The notes under the pieces: generated by a model
What the model was told of the DNA's origin: nothing
Databases searched by the model: none
The model's input: only the letters and a program-made list of their open reading frames with translations
Shown: in pieces, positions 7,877 through 17,147 of the stretch
Numbering within the stretch: the first letter of the stretch is position 1
Layout: every line of letters begins with the position of its first letter
DNA from: an uncultured Erysipelotrichaceae bacterium
GTDB taxonomy: Bacteria > Bacillota_I > Bacilli_A > Erysipelotrichales > Erysipelotrichaceae
Assembly (NCBI GenBank): GCA_902793635.1
Contig: CADBEA010000009.1
Span: 1 to 63,620, forward strand
DNA: 63,620 bases
Direction: 5' to 3'
Position numbers and translations under genes: made by a program

Positions 7877-8767
7877 TTAAACCACCGATGACTTCCTGCT
7901 GATCAGCAGGTTGATGCAGGTAATCGTCAGAACGATGGCGAACAGAATCAGGGCTGCCGCCGAAGCATAGGACGGATAGCCGCCGCCGGTTCCGTACAGC
8001 ATGTCATAGACGTAGCCGACGATCGTATTCATGCCGGCTGCGTTCAGGTCCGTGCCGAACAGCGCAACCGCGTCGGAGTATGCCTTGAAGGCGCCGATGA
8101 AACCGGTGATGATCAGATAGAACAGCATCGGGGCGATCATCGGCAGTGTGATCCTTGTGAAGATACGCCATTTCGTCGCGCCGTCGACTCTGGCCGCCTT
8201 GTAGTAATCCGGATTGACTGACGCAAGCGCACTCGTCAGGATCAGGATCTTAAACGGCAGAACCACCCATACGGTATAGAAGCAGAGCACGAACATCTTG
8301 GCCCAGTAGGGACCGTCAATGAAGTCGACGGACGTACCGCCAAAGCTCTGGATCAGCAGATTGACGAGACCGTCGCTGTAGGCGGTCTTTTTGAACAGGA
8401 TCATGAAGACCAGACCTACTGCCAGTGTATTGGTTACGTACGGCAGGAAGAATATCGTCTGAAACAGTTCCTTCAGTTTCGTGATCGAATTCAGTCCGAC
8501 GGAAATCAGCAGTGCGATGCCGGTCGAAAGCGGCACGGTGATGATAACCAGAATGAAAGTATTCTTCAGGGCCTGAATGAAATACGGATCATGAAGAACA
8601 TAAGCGTAATTGTAAAGACCGATGCCGAATGATGTCTGGGAAGCGGAGTTGTATCCCTCTTCCACCGAATAGACAAGAACATCAAACAGCGGATAGATCA
8701 TGAACACGGCCAGAAAAGCCAGGGCCGGCAGAAGATAGATCCATCCTTTCAGTGACTGCTTTTCCAT
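7877..8767 (-). CDS. Carbohydrate ABC transporter permease (first, MalF/UgpA-like)
   Basis: A 296-residue permease with six predicted membrane segments, beginning GWIYLLPALAFLAVFMIYPL. The EAA loop (PDYYKAARVDGATKWRIFTR, around 200-220) is intact. It follows the ATPase gene by 11 bases and precedes the second permease by 12 bases. The pairing with a family 1 binding protein and a UgpC/MsmX-type ATPase indicates a sugar or sugar-derivative importer. Confidence 0.9.
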   Translation of the reverse strand: MEKQSLKGWIYLLPALAFLAVFMIYPLFDVLVYSVEEGYNSASQTSFGIGLYNYAYVLHDPYFIQALKNTFILVIITVPLSTGIALLISVGLNSITKLKELFQTIFFLPYVTNTLAVGLVFMILFKKTAYSDGLVNLLIQSFGGTSVDFIDGPYWAKMFVLCFYTVWVVLPFKILILTSALASVNPDYYKAARVDGATKWRIFTRITLPMIAPMLFYLIITGFIGAFKAYSDAVALFGTDLNAAGMNTIVGYVYDMLYGTGGGYPSYASAAALILFAIVLTITCINLLISRKSSVV

Positions 8768-8778
8768 AACGTCACCTC

Positions 8779-9870
8779 TTATTCCAGCACGCTGTAGGCA
8801 AGCGTTTCTTCCGTATCATCCGCGAACAGGACAGTCTTGAACGGCTTCAGACGGAAGCGGACTGTATCCCCTGCCACCTTGTTTTCCGCACTGATAATGG
8901 AACATACCGTTGGATTGCGGGATGCCGGGTGGGAAGAGACAACACTGGTGTCGCGGCCCATGACCTGTACACCGATCAGCTTGCAGCAGAGCGGTCCGTT
9001 TTCATCGAGGATGAAGCCTTCCGGACGGACACCGACGATGACCTTGCGGTCTTCGAGGTTTACCTTCATGACAGCGTCTTCACCGATATACAGCATATGA
9101 TCTCTGACTTCACCGTCGAAAACATTGATCGGCGGTGTACCGAGGAAACTGGCCACGAACAGATTGACCGGATGATCATAGACATCCTGCGGATTGTCGA
9201 TCTGCTGGACAACGCCCGCTTTCATGACAACGATCTGATCGGAGATACTCATCGCCTCTTCCTGATCGTGGGTTACGAAGACGGTCGTGATGCCGGTCTC
9301 GCGCTGAATGCGGCGGATCTCTTCACGGGTCTGCAGACGGAGACGGGCGTCAAGATTGGAGAGCGGTTCGTCGAGAAGCAGGACACGCGGACGCTTGACT
9401 AAAGCGCGGGCAATCGCGACACGCTGCTGCTGACCGCCCGACATCTGGGCCGGTTTGCGTTCCAGAAACGGTTCGATCTGAACCAGACGCGCGGCCTCAA
9501 GTGCCTTTTCTTTCATTTCTTCCTTGCTCAGCCGGTCCTTGCCCTTGAAGTTTTCCAGCGGGAACATGATGTTCTGCAGAACGGTCATGTGCGGATAGAG
9601 CGCATAGCTCTGGAAGACCAGACCAATGCCGCGGTTTTCCGGCGGCAGATTGGTCACATCGTCGTCTCCGAAGAAGATCTTTCCGCTGGTCGGTGTTTCC
9701 AGACCGCTGATCAGATTCAGCGTCGTGCTCTTGCCGCAGCCGGAAGGTCCCAGAAGGCCGATCAGTTTGCCGTCCGGGATCTCAAAGTTAAAGTCATTGA
9801 CAGCGATTACATCCGGGCCTTTGTCACGGCTCGGATATATCTTGGTCAAATTCTGAAGTACCACTTTCAT
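8779..9870 (-). CDS. ugpC: ABC transporter ATPase, UgpC/MsmX type
   Basis: A 363-residue carbohydrate-type ATPase. Walker A GPSGCGKST (about 40-48), Q-loop VFQSYALYPH, signature MSGGQQQR, Walker B LLLDEPLSNLD and the switch His in FVTHDQ are all present; the last 110 residues form the OB-like regulatory domain of the MalK family. It is the first gene of the importer operon, reading from a strong promoter at 9928-9956. In many Firmicutes one such ATPase serves several sugar importers; here it is in an operon with its permeases. Confidence 0.92.
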   Translation of the reverse strand: MKVVLQNLTKIYPSRDKGPDVIAVNDFNFEIPDGKLIGLLGPSGCGKSTTLNLISGLETPTSGKIFFGDDDVTNLPPENRGIGLVFQSYALYPHMTVLQNIMFPLENFKGKDRLSKEEMKEKALEAARLVQIEPFLERKPAQMSGGQQQRVAIARALVKRPRVLLLDEPLSNLDARLRLQTREEIRRIQRETGITTVFVTHDQEEAMSISDQIVVMKAGVVQQIDNPQDVYDHPVNLFVASFLGTPPINVFDGEVRDHMLYIGEDAVMKVNLEDRKVIVGVRPEGFILDENGPLCCKLIGVQVMGRDTSVVSSHPASRNPTVCSIISAENKVAGDTVRFRLKPFKTVLFADDTEETLAYSVLE

Positions 9871-9927
9871 ATCGATTATCCCCTCTCATGCGGAAACTCT
9901 TTTTCCCGCACAATTATTTATGTTTTT

Positions 9928-9956
9928 ATTGTACCTTCCCAGCGGCTTTCGTGCAA
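9928..9956 (-). promoter_or_regulatory. Promoter of the sugar ABC operon
   Basis: On the minus strand TTGCAC, a 17-base spacer and TACAAT, about 55 bases before the ATPase start codon. The -35 box touches the U-run of the amidase terminator. No obvious cre-like palindrome was seen. Confidence 0.75.
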
Positions 9957-9981
9957 AAAAAGCATATCTTTTCGATATGCT
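9954..9981 (-). terminator. Terminator of the amidase gene
   Basis: Minus-strand stem AGCATATC / GATATGCT with loop GAAAA, then seven T; it overlaps the last base of the stop codon. Confidence 0.8.
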
Positions 9982-11384
9982 CAGAATTCCTCAGCCCAGT
10001 CCGGACAGCAGTGCAGCTGCAGATTCTGTTCGAGAATATAAGCGGTATGCAGGAGAATGTCTTCCCGGAAAGGTCCGGCCATCAGATAGTAACTGCACGC
10101 CTGCCAGTTTTCCGTATCCCCTTCACAGGCCGGCAGACTCAGGCAGGGATTGCCGGAAATCGGTGAAAAGTTGCTGCAGGGACGGCTGCCGCAGCCAAGC
10201 AGACAGTCGGCCCCGTATTTTTCAAGCGTCCCCAGCAGTCTTTCTTCCGAGACCTTCTGCAGTTCCAGACGTTTTTCAATATATTCCTTTTCGATCAGCC
10301 GGCCGCTCTTCGCATCGCTGCTTTCCAACAGATCCTGCCCATGGACAAGACAGGTATCAGGATGGGCATTGTTATAGGCAATGATATCGGAAAGACTGCG
10401 GCAGGCGGAGGAATGACTGCTGAGATACAGATTCAGGCTCTGCTTGAATTCATGCATCAAGGCTTCCGACTCATCGAGATACGGATCTTCCAGTTCCGCT
10501 TCCACAACTTCCGCACCGGCTGCTTCGAGAATCGCACGGGCTTTCTGCAATGCTTCATATTCCCGCTCATTGCCATTGTTGAAGAAGACGGCGACTTTCA
10601 GCCCGCGGCCGTTTGTGTTCAATGAAGCCGGATAATCTCTGACGATCTGACGGCCGGTCGCGGCATCTTTTTCATCCGGGCCGGCAATGGCCTGCAGGAC
10701 AAGCGCGCAGTCAGTCACGCTGGTACCCATCGGTCCGGCGGTATCCTGGATACTGCTGATCGGCAGAATGCCGCTTCTTGAGACAAGACCGACCGTCGGC
10801 TTAATTGAAACGATGGCGTTGGCAATCGACGGTGACATCAGGGAACCGTCGGTTTCCGTACCGATCGCATATGGCACAAAGCGGGCGGAAACCGCAACCG
10901 CGGAGCCGCTGGAACTGCCGGAAGGATCCACACCGGGAACGTAGGCATGCACGACCTGTCCGCCGCGCGAACTGTAGCCTGACGGCATATCCTGACGGGA
11001 CATGAAATATGCGAACTCGGAAAGATTGCTTTTGCCAAGGATCAAAGCACCCGCCTGACGCAGCCGTTCGCTCAGCGGCGCATCTTCCTCGGCAATCAGA
11101 TCAGCCAGGGCCAGGGAGCCGGCAGTCGTATGCATATTCCGGACGTCGATATTGTCTTTCAGAAGGACCGGCACACCGTGCAGCGGCGAACGTCTGCCCT
11201 TCTCTCTGATCTCCGCATCGATCCGGTCCGCCTCAAAAAACACATCGGGATTGATTTCCGCGACACTGTTCAGTTTCCGGCCGGCGCTGTCATTTGCCGC
11301 AATCGCCGCAAGACACCTGCATACCAGATCACGGCAGGTCCATTTTCCTTCTTCGATACCGCGGGATAATTCTTCGATCGTCAT
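9981..11384 (-). CDS. Amidase-signature family hydrolase
   Basis: A 467-residue cytosolic amidase (no signal peptide). The Ser-cisSer-Lys triad is visible: Lys in PVLLKDNID (about 75), the Gly/Ser-rich signature DPSGSSSGSAVAV (about 150-163) and the nucleophile Ser in ISSIQDTAGPM (about 210). The family includes GatA, but this gene has no gatB or gatC next to it and lacks GatA-specific context, so it is a stand-alone amidase of unknown substrate. The start is the ATG after AAGGCGGAA; 19 extra upstream codons lack a ribosome binding site. Monocistronic, with its own promoter and terminator. Confidence 0.85.
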   Translation of the reverse strand: MTIEELSRGIEEGKWTCRDLVCRCLAAIAANDSAGRKLNSVAEINPDVFFEADRIDAEIREKGRRSPLHGVPVLLKDNIDVRNMHTTAGSLALADLIAEEDAPLSERLRQAGALILGKSNLSEFAYFMSRQDMPSGYSSRGGQVVHAYVPGVDPSGSSSGSAVAVSARFVPYAIGTETDGSLMSPSIANAIVSIKPTVGLVSRSGILPISSIQDTAGPMGTSVTDCALVLQAIAGPDEKDAATGRQIVRDYPASLNTNGRGLKVAVFFNNGNEREYEALQKARAILEAAGAEVVEAELEDPYLDESEALMHEFKQSLNLYLSSHSSACRSLSDIIAYNNAHPDTCLVHGQDLLESSDAKSGRLIEKEYIEKRLELQKVSEERLLGTLEKYGADCLLGCGSRPCSNFSPISGNPCLSLPACEGDTENWQACSYYLMAGPFREDILLHTAYILEQNLQLHCCPDWAEEF

Positions 11385-11412
11385 AACTGTTCCGCCTTTC
11401 TTTTTTGTTTTC

Positions 11413-11441
11413 ATCTTACGCAACCTGATGGGTCCAAACAA
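11413..11441 (-). promoter_or_regulatory. Putative promoter of the amidase gene
   Basis: Minus strand TTGTTT, 17 bases, TAAGAT, located about 30 bases before the chosen ATG. Imperfect match, but correct spacing and position between an upstream terminator and the gene. Confidence 0.5.
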
Positions 11442-11453
11442 CCGACATGCACA

Positions 11454-11481
11454 TAAAAAGGCAGATCCGAAAGACCTGCCT
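11454..11481 (-). terminator. Terminator of the metallophosphoesterase gene
   Basis: Minus-strand stem AGGCAGGTC / GATCTGCCT with a 5-base loop, followed by TTTTTA, six bases after the stop codon. Confidence 0.8.
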
Positions 11482-11486
11482 GTCAG

Positions 11487-13268
11487 TCAATTATGTTCCG
11501 CATAACGCAGCCGGCAGAACAGCACGGCACCGAACAGCAGCACGGAAACACCCAGTTCCCCGCTGTACAGATACCAGCCATGATCATCCCCGGTCAGCGC
11601 GCCGGCATGAGCGGCAGCCGGATCAATCACGGTCAGTTCAGTCTTCACAGTTCTGTCGTCAAAACTGATTTCCACCGTATGCTGTCCTGCAGACAGCGTC
11701 TGCAGGAACACACTGGTGAGCATGAGGGTCCTTTCCGGCGCATTCACAGTGAAACAATCCCCGGAAAGTACTGTTCCGTCGACGGAAATGCTGCGGTAAT
11801 GGTCAAAGGATGTTTCATCCTCTATGCTTCGCCGCACTTTCAGTGTGTATGCTGCACCGCTTCCCTTTGTCCAGCTGCCATCTGCGCCGGATACCAGCGC
11901 ATACTCTGCTGTTTCTGGTATCAGAGCGGGGATGGCTTCTGTTTCCGTATGGGAAGGATCGTTACCGCAGATGCGCACCTTTTCACCTTCGGCGGAATAT
12001 GTCGGTTCCTTCGTGATTGACCATTCACCCCAGTCATGACCGTATGCGCCGTCAATGACTTCGGTTCTTGCCATTTCCTTTCCGCAGACCGTGCAGTAAA
12101 CAGCTTCGTCATGATGTCCGTCTGTTTCGCATGTCGGATCCGCTTCGTTTTCAATCACTGTTTCGGAAGGAATGTGCTGCTGACGGGCAATCACAGCTTC
12201 CGTTCCGGCAGGTTCAAGTGTATTCGGATCAATACCGACAATAACATTTTCACCGCCGTTATGTTTGTCGAGAACGATCGTTTCATCGTCAATCGCCACC
12301 AGCGTGGCATTGCCGCTGGTCTTCAGATAACCGGCGGTCAGTGAAGTGTAGTAGATATTCGACATGACACCTTCCGCTTGCGGCCGCGGCGGTCTTTCTG
12401 TCAGGATCGGATCGTCATCTTCATCTTCTTCGTCATATTCCGCTTCCGTTTCCTCTTCTGCGGCAGGTTCACTGTTCTGCGACAGCAGTGAAACCGGTGT
12501 GCTGTCGATCTGTATATTCATGGTGCCGCCCGGCGGGCAGTAGTATTCCGCCGGATCTATGGAATGATTGTGACCGCTGAAGAACAGGACATCACGGATC
12601 ACAGCACCGGTCTGATCGGTGGATGTGATTCCTCCCATACCGGTAGCCGCGTAGTTCAGCGCTTCGTTCCAGTAGGTGGCACCTCTGTTGTCAGCCCGCT
12701 TTGCAATCATCGGCACATGACACAGAACAATGACGGGAATCGTGTGATCGACACCGCTGACCCAGTCTTTGAACTGCTGAGCCGCTTCCTGACTCACCGC
12801 AGAACCAGCAGACATTTCATAATGTCCGATACCGTAAACATAATAAGCCGTCGAGCCGTCTTCGTTCTTTCCTTCGAAAATTACTCCGGATCCATAGCCG
12901 CCCATACATTTGACGATGGATTCCGTATCATCGACATTCTCGTCATGGGACGCCCACAGAATGGCAAAGTTCGATGCCGGAAAACTGCCGCTCATAGCAG
13001 TCTGCACTTCACTCAGGATCTGGGATGAGGCAAACGGCGGAGCATCCTTGCCGCGGCCGCCGACCATATCGCCGATCAGGCAGACATATTCCACAGTTTC
13101 CGGCATCCCCATCATGGCGTTTTCAATACTTCCTTCGGTATTGTGGTAATCCGAGGCGAAAACAAGATAATGAACATCCTGCTGCTCATCATCCAATGCC
13201 GCTGTTATCAGAATATTGCTGCTGAATATGATTAGTGCCAGAAATAGCCGTATCATCCTTTTCACCAT
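11487..13268 (-). CDS. Surface-anchored metallophosphoesterase
   Basis: A 593-residue exported protein. N-terminal signal peptide (about 1-24), then a calcineurin-like phosphoesterase domain: FASDYHNTEG (metal-binding Asp/His, about 38-46), LIGDMVGG, WASHDE, VLCHVP and FFSGHNHS (about 230). A very acidic linker (about 278-292) follows, then a module with CETDGHHDEAVYCTVCGKE, of the kind repeated in Firmicute surface proteins, and two beta-rich segments. The last 30 residues hold a membrane helix (about 570-585) with a basic tail but no LPXTG motif. The catalytic site should face outward. The substrate is unknown; phosphodiester or nucleotide substrates are usual for the fold. Confidence 0.75.
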   Translation of the reverse strand: MVKRMIRLFLALIIFSSNILITAALDDEQQDVHYLVFASDYHNTEGSIENAMMGMPETVEYVCLIGDMVGGRGKDAPPFASSQILSEVQTAMSGSFPASNFAILWASHDENVDDTESIVKCMGGYGSGVIFEGKNEDGSTAYYVYGIGHYEMSAGSAVSQEAAQQFKDWVSGVDHTIPVIVLCHVPMIAKRADNRGATYWNEALNYAATGMGGITSTDQTGAVIRDVLFFSGHNHSIDPAEYYCPPGGTMNIQIDSTPVSLLSQNSEPAAEEETEAEYDEEDEDDDPILTERPPRPQAEGVMSNIYYTSLTAGYLKTSGNATLVAIDDETIVLDKHNGGENVIVGIDPNTLEPAGTEAVIARQQHIPSETVIENEADPTCETDGHHDEAVYCTVCGKEMARTEVIDGAYGHDWGEWSITKEPTYSAEGEKVRICGNDPSHTETEAIPALIPETAEYALVSGADGSWTKGSGAAYTLKVRRSIEDETSFDHYRSISVDGTVLSGDCFTVNAPERTLMLTSVFLQTLSAGQHTVEISFDDRTVKTELTVIDPAAAHAGALTGDDHGWYLYSGELGVSVLLFGAVLFCRLRYAEHN

Positions 13269-13332
13269 AACCGTCTGATCCCCATCCGCAGTTTTACTTC
13301 TCTCATTTTACTGTTTCAGTCTCCGTTTCAAA

Positions 13333-13381
13333 AGAAAAAAAACTGCCGGCAGCAGGAATTCTCTTCCCGCTTTTCGGCAGT
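13333..13381 (-). terminator. Terminator of the glycine cleavage operon
   Basis: Minus-strand long imperfect hairpin with outer stem ACTGCCG / CGGCAGT (inner part GCGGGAA / TTCCTGC) followed by eight T. It lies just after the lpdA stop. Confidence 0.85.
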
Positions 13382-13392
13382 CATTATGATTT

Positions 13393-14751
13393 TCAGAGTT
13401 TTTTCTGCAGTGCTTCCAGCGCTGAAACGACGACTTCAGTGAAGGTCGGATGGCCGTGGATGACCTGCAGCATTTCACTGACCGTCATTCCCTGCGCCGC
13501 TCCGACAGCCAGTTCCTGGATCAGATCGGTCGCTCTTTCGCACATCATGACGGCGCCGAGGATCCGGCCGGTTTCCTTTTCAGCCGTGATCTTGACAAAG
13601 CCTCTTTCACCGCCGCTGATCAGCGATCTCGCATTGGCCATTGTATTGGCTTTGCCGCTGACAACGCTCATTCCTTTCGCCAATGCTTCCTTTTCACTGA
13701 GACCGACAGCAGCGATTTCCGGTGCGGTATAAACACCGGACGGGATCATCTGCAGATTCCGATGACCGTCCGTGCCGGTAATATGCGCCACCGCATTGAC
13801 TGCCATGGCCATGGCGGTATGAGCCAGCTGGGGATAGCCGGCCGCCGCATCACCTATGACATACAGACCTTCCATATCGGAACAGCCGTTTTCATCGACC
13901 GTGATACGGCCTCTTTCCATCGCCGGTGCTTCCTTTTCAAACACATCTATCGCAGCTTTACGGCCGGTGGCGATCAGGATCTTTTCCGCCGTGACAGTTT
14001 TCAGCACGCCTTTTTCCTCGTAGCTCAGCGTCAGACCGTTTTCCGCCGCTTCGATCTTTTTCGCGAAGGCCTTGCAGTGAACATCGATGCCGCGGTTTTT
14101 ATACAGCATGGCAAGACTGCGGCCGGCTTCACTGTCCAGGGTCGGCAGAAGATTGTCCATCGCTTCAAGAACGGTTACCTGCGTCCCGAATGATTCGTAT
14201 ATACCGGCCAGTTCACAGCCGATGACACCGCCGCCGATAATGATCAGGTTGCTGAAGACGGGAATATCCTTCAGGATATCGTCACTGCTGATGACTCCCG
14301 CCAGATCACTGCCTTCGATCGGTAGTCCGGCCGGAACGCTGCCGCTGGCCAGGATCACATGGTCAGCACTCAGCTCTTCATCATTGACACGTACTGTATG
14401 TCCGTCAATGATCACAGCATGGCCGTTGATCACGGTGATGCCGCTTGCCTTCAGCTGCTTTTCCAGACCGCTTCTCAGGGTGCCGACGACCTGTTCCTTC
14501 TTCGCGTTCAAAGCCGGAATGTCCAGCTGCGCGCCATCAAGAACGATGCCGTCCGCTGCCGCATGTTTCATTTCCCGGTAGAGATCCGCTGTATGGACCA
14601 GCGTTTTGGTCGGGATACAGCCGCGGTTCAGACAGGTGCCGCCGATTTCCCTTTCTTCGATCAGAACTGTATTCAGTTTCTTCGCGGCCGCTTCGAAAGC
14701 AGCTGTATAGCCGCCCGGTCCGCCGCCGACAATGATCAGATCATAATGCAT
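13393..14751 (-). CDS. lpdA: Dihydrolipoyl dehydrogenase (L protein)
   Basis: A 452-residue flavoprotein that reoxidises dihydrolipoamide with NAD+. FAD site IIVGGGPGGYTAA (about 6-18), redox disulfide GGTCLNRGCIPTK (about 37-49), NAD site IIIGGGVIGCELA (about 170-182), and the C-terminal His-Glu pair in HGHPTFTEVV are intact. There is no N-terminal lipoyl domain, so GcvH must supply the lipoyl group. It starts one base after the lplA stop and ends the gcv operon. Confidence 0.95.
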   Translation of the reverse strand: MHYDLIIVGGGPGGYTAAFEAAAKKLNTVLIEEREIGGTCLNRGCIPTKTLVHTADLYREMKHAAADGIVLDGAQLDIPALNAKKEQVVGTLRSGLEKQLKASGITVINGHAVIIDGHTVRVNDEELSADHVILASGSVPAGLPIEGSDLAGVISSDDILKDIPVFSNLIIIGGGVIGCELAGIYESFGTQVTVLEAMDNLLPTLDSEAGRSLAMLYKNRGIDVHCKAFAKKIEAAENGLTLSYEEKGVLKTVTAEKILIATGRKAAIDVFEKEAPAMERGRITVDENGCSDMEGLYVIGDAAAGYPQLAHTAMAMAVNAVAHITGTDGHRNLQMIPSGVYTAPEIAAVGLSEKEALAKGMSVVSGKANTMANARSLISGGERGFVKITAEKETGRILGAVMMCERATDLIQELAVGAAQGMTVSEMLQVIHGHPTFTEVVVSALEALQKKL

Positions 14752-14752
14752 T

Positions 14753-15727
14753 TCATACCTCCTGGTTCAGGATCCAAGCCGCGATATCGCGGTATTCCTC
14801 TTTTCCGCATTTCTGCAGAGCTTCATACATAACAGACGGTGAAAAGACGCAGTCTGCGAGAACCTCCGGCAGTACTCCGGCAATTTCCGTATCCATGGCA
14901 TCCGTCCAGACGGTCAGTCCGTCGATCTTTCCCGCTTTGATGCGGAATTCCAGACGGATCCCGCCCCATGCGAAACGGTTTTCCATAAACATATCAAACG
15001 GCGGATTCTTTCCGTACGTCCATGCCTCGGAAGAGAACCGTTCCTCTTCTCTCCTCAGAGCCTGCGGATCAACGAGCAGATCCGTCTTTGCTGTTGTGTT
15101 GAGCATCGCTTCACAGCTTCTGATGATTTCTTCCTTCAGAATGCCGATATCCGCTTTTTCACTGATTTCTTTCAGATTGGTTACCCGGCTGCGGACGGAA
15201 TCCACACCCTTCGCCTTCAGTTTGGCGGGATCAACGTTCAGATACATGCCCATCCGGGAAAGGTCGCTGTTCACCAGCAGCGTACCATGCTGGCAGGAAA
15301 AGCCGCGGTGATGCTGGTAGGCATTGCCGGAAACCTTTTTCCCGTCGGCCAGGATGTCGTTGCGGCCGCTCATTTCCGTTTCAATGCCGAGGGCAGCCAG
15401 TGCCTTCACGATCATCCGGGTCTGTCTTTCAATATCAAAATGCGCATCGTCGGCAATGATCGAGAAATTCAGATTGCCAAGATCGTGGTAAACTGCCCCT
15501 CCACCGGAAGGACGGCGCACTATCGTGACGCCGTCTCTTTCGATATTCTTCAGATTACATTCTTTCCAGATATTCTGATTGCGGCCGATGACAACGGTAT
15601 TGTCATTCTGCCACAGATACAGAATCATGGTATTTTCCTTCGCCGTTTCCAGCAGAACCGCTTCCAGCGCCAGATTATGACGCGGGTCGGTGCTGTCGGA
15701 AATGATCAGGGAAAGCCGCTCAGTCAT
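14753..15727 (-). CDS. lplA: Lipoate-protein ligase A
   Basis: A 324-residue enzyme that attaches lipoate to the Lys of GcvH. Motifs: WQNDNTVVIGRNQN (about 39-52), RRPSGGGAVYHDLGNLNFS (about 70-88), and the active-site Lys in DGKKVSGNAY (about 125), plus the C-terminal accessory domain of the long LplA type. It overlaps the end of gcvPB by 8 bases, so it belongs to the operon and probably serves GcvH. No lipB or lipA is seen in the window, which agrees with use of scavenged lipoate. Confidence 0.93.
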   Translation of the reverse strand: MTERLSLIISDSTDPRHNLALEAVLLETAKENTMILYLWQNDNTVVIGRNQNIWKECNLKNIERDGVTIVRRPSGGGAVYHDLGNLNFSIIADDAHFDIERQTRMIVKALAALGIETEMSGRNDILADGKKVSGNAYQHHRGFSCQHGTLLVNSDLSRMGMYLNVDPAKLKAKGVDSVRSRVTNLKEISEKADIGILKEEIIRSCEAMLNTTAKTDLLVDPQALRREEERFSSEAWTYGKNPPFDMFMENRFAWGGIRLEFRIKAGKIDGLTVWTDAMDTEIAGVLPEVLADCVFSPSVMYEALQKCGKEEYRDIAAWILNQEV

Positions 15728-17147
15728 CAAACTGGTACCGCAGCACAGGATGTCTGGCGGCTTTGACTTCGTCAGGTCTTGTGATCGGCGAATTGTACGG
15801 TGTATGGTGCATCGCTTCCGGATCCGCTTTCGCCTTCGCATAGATTTCCAGGAAAGCCGCCGCTGCCGCATCCAGTGTTTCCTTGGATTCGGTTTCCGTC
15901 GGTTCCACCATCAGTGCTTCATGGACATTCAGCGGGAAATACATTGTCGGCGGATGCATATCATAGTCCTGCAGTGCTTTGGCAATATCCATGGCACTGA
16001 CGCCGATTTCCTTCTTCTCCCTCTCCAGGGTCAGCACGAATTCATGCATGCACACACCCTTGTTGGTCACTTCATATGTACCTTCGAGCAGATGCTTCAG
16101 ATAGTTGGCATTGAGTACGGCATTCTGGGCGACAGCCGGCACACCCTCTCTGCCCAGCGAAAGCAGATAGGTAAAGGCCTTGATGACAACCAGGAAGTTG
16201 CCGTGGAAACTGCGCACTGCGCCGATGCTTTCCGGACCTCTGTCCTGCCATGCGTAGCGGCCGTCTTCACAGACGACTTTTTTGCCCGGCAGATACGGTG
16301 CCAGGAAGGATTTGCAGCCGACCGGACCGCTGCCCGGACCGCCGCCGCCATGCGGGGTGGAGAATGACTTATGCAGATTCAGGTGAATGCAGTCAAAGCC
16401 CATGTCACCCGGTCTTGCGATACCCATGACAGCATTCAGATTGGCGCCGTCATAGTAGCAGAGACCGCCTGCTTCATGAACGATATCGGTGATTTCCCGG
16501 ATGTGCTTGTCGAAAATACCGAGGGTGTTCGGATTTGTCAGCATCAATCCGGCAGTGTCTTCACCGCATGCCTCACGCAGTTTGGCAAGATCGACGCAGC
16601 CGTCTTCAGCCGACGGAATATTGACGACGGTAAAGCCACACATTGCCGAGCTGGCCGGATTGGTGCCGTGCGCGCTGTCCGGAACGATGATCTTGTTGCG
16701 GGCGGTATTGCCGTGCAGTTCATGGTATCTCTTGATCAGCATCAGGCCGGTCAGTTCGCCATGGGCGCCGGCCGCCGGCTGGAATGTCATGGCATCCATG
16801 CCGGTGATTTCGCAGAGATATTTCTCGGCTGTTGCCAGCACTTCCAGACAGCCCTGTACATTGTCCTGCAGCGGATGGACATCCGCGAAGCCTTCCAGAG
16901 CAGCTGTCTGTTCATTGATCTTCGGATTGTATTTCATCGTGCAGGAACCGAGCGGATAGAAACCATCGTTGACGCCGAATGTCTGACCGGCGAGTTCCGT
17001 ATAATGCCGGCTGATGTCAGTCTCGGAGAGTTCCGGCAGACGCAGCGCCTGTTTGCGGGTTCTTTCCGGCAGGCATGCCGGTACGTCGAGTTCCGGCAGG
17101 ATCGCGCAGGATCTTCCCTTCACGCTTCTTTCAAATAATGTCTTCAT
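15720..17147 (-). CDS. gcvPB: Glycine dehydrogenase (decarboxylating) subunit 2
   Basis: A 475-residue PLP subunit of the two-subunit P protein. The PLP-binding Lys is in HLNLHKSFSTPHGGGGPG (around residue 258), and FYPLGSCTMKYNPK (about 62-75) and DSAHGTNPASSAM are typical. Together with GcvPA it decarboxylates glycine and passes the methylamine to the lipoyl arm of GcvH. It overlaps gcvPA by 4 bases (ATGA). Full length. Confidence 0.95.
   Translation of the reverse strand: MKTLFERSVKGRSCAILPELDVPACLPERTRKQALRLPELSETDISRHYTELAGQTFGVNDGFYPLGSCTMKYNPKINEQTAALEGFADVHPLQDNVQGCLEVLATAEKYLCEITGMDAMTFQPAAGAHGELTGLMLIKRYHELHGNTARNKIIVPDSAHGTNPASSAMCGFTVVNIPSAEDGCVDLAKLREACGEDTAGLMLTNPNTLGIFDKHIREITDIVHEAGGLCYYDGANLNAVMGIARPGDMGFDCIHLNLHKSFSTPHGGGGPGSGPVGCKSFLAPYLPGKKVVCEDGRYAWQDRGPESIGAVRSFHGNFLVVIKAFTYLLSLGREGVPAVAQNAVLNANYLKHLLEGTYEVTNKGVCMHEFVLTLEREKKEIGVSAMDIAKALQDYDMHPPTMYFPLNVHEALMVEPTETESKETLDAAAAAFLEIYAKAKADPEAMHHTPYNSPITRPDEVKAARHPVLRYQFDD

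Noticed and set aside
9981-11384. Glutamyl-tRNA(Gln) amidotransferase GatA
   Set aside because: The amidase signature is shared, but gatC/gatB are absent here and the genome has glnS; a stand-alone amidase is the safer call.
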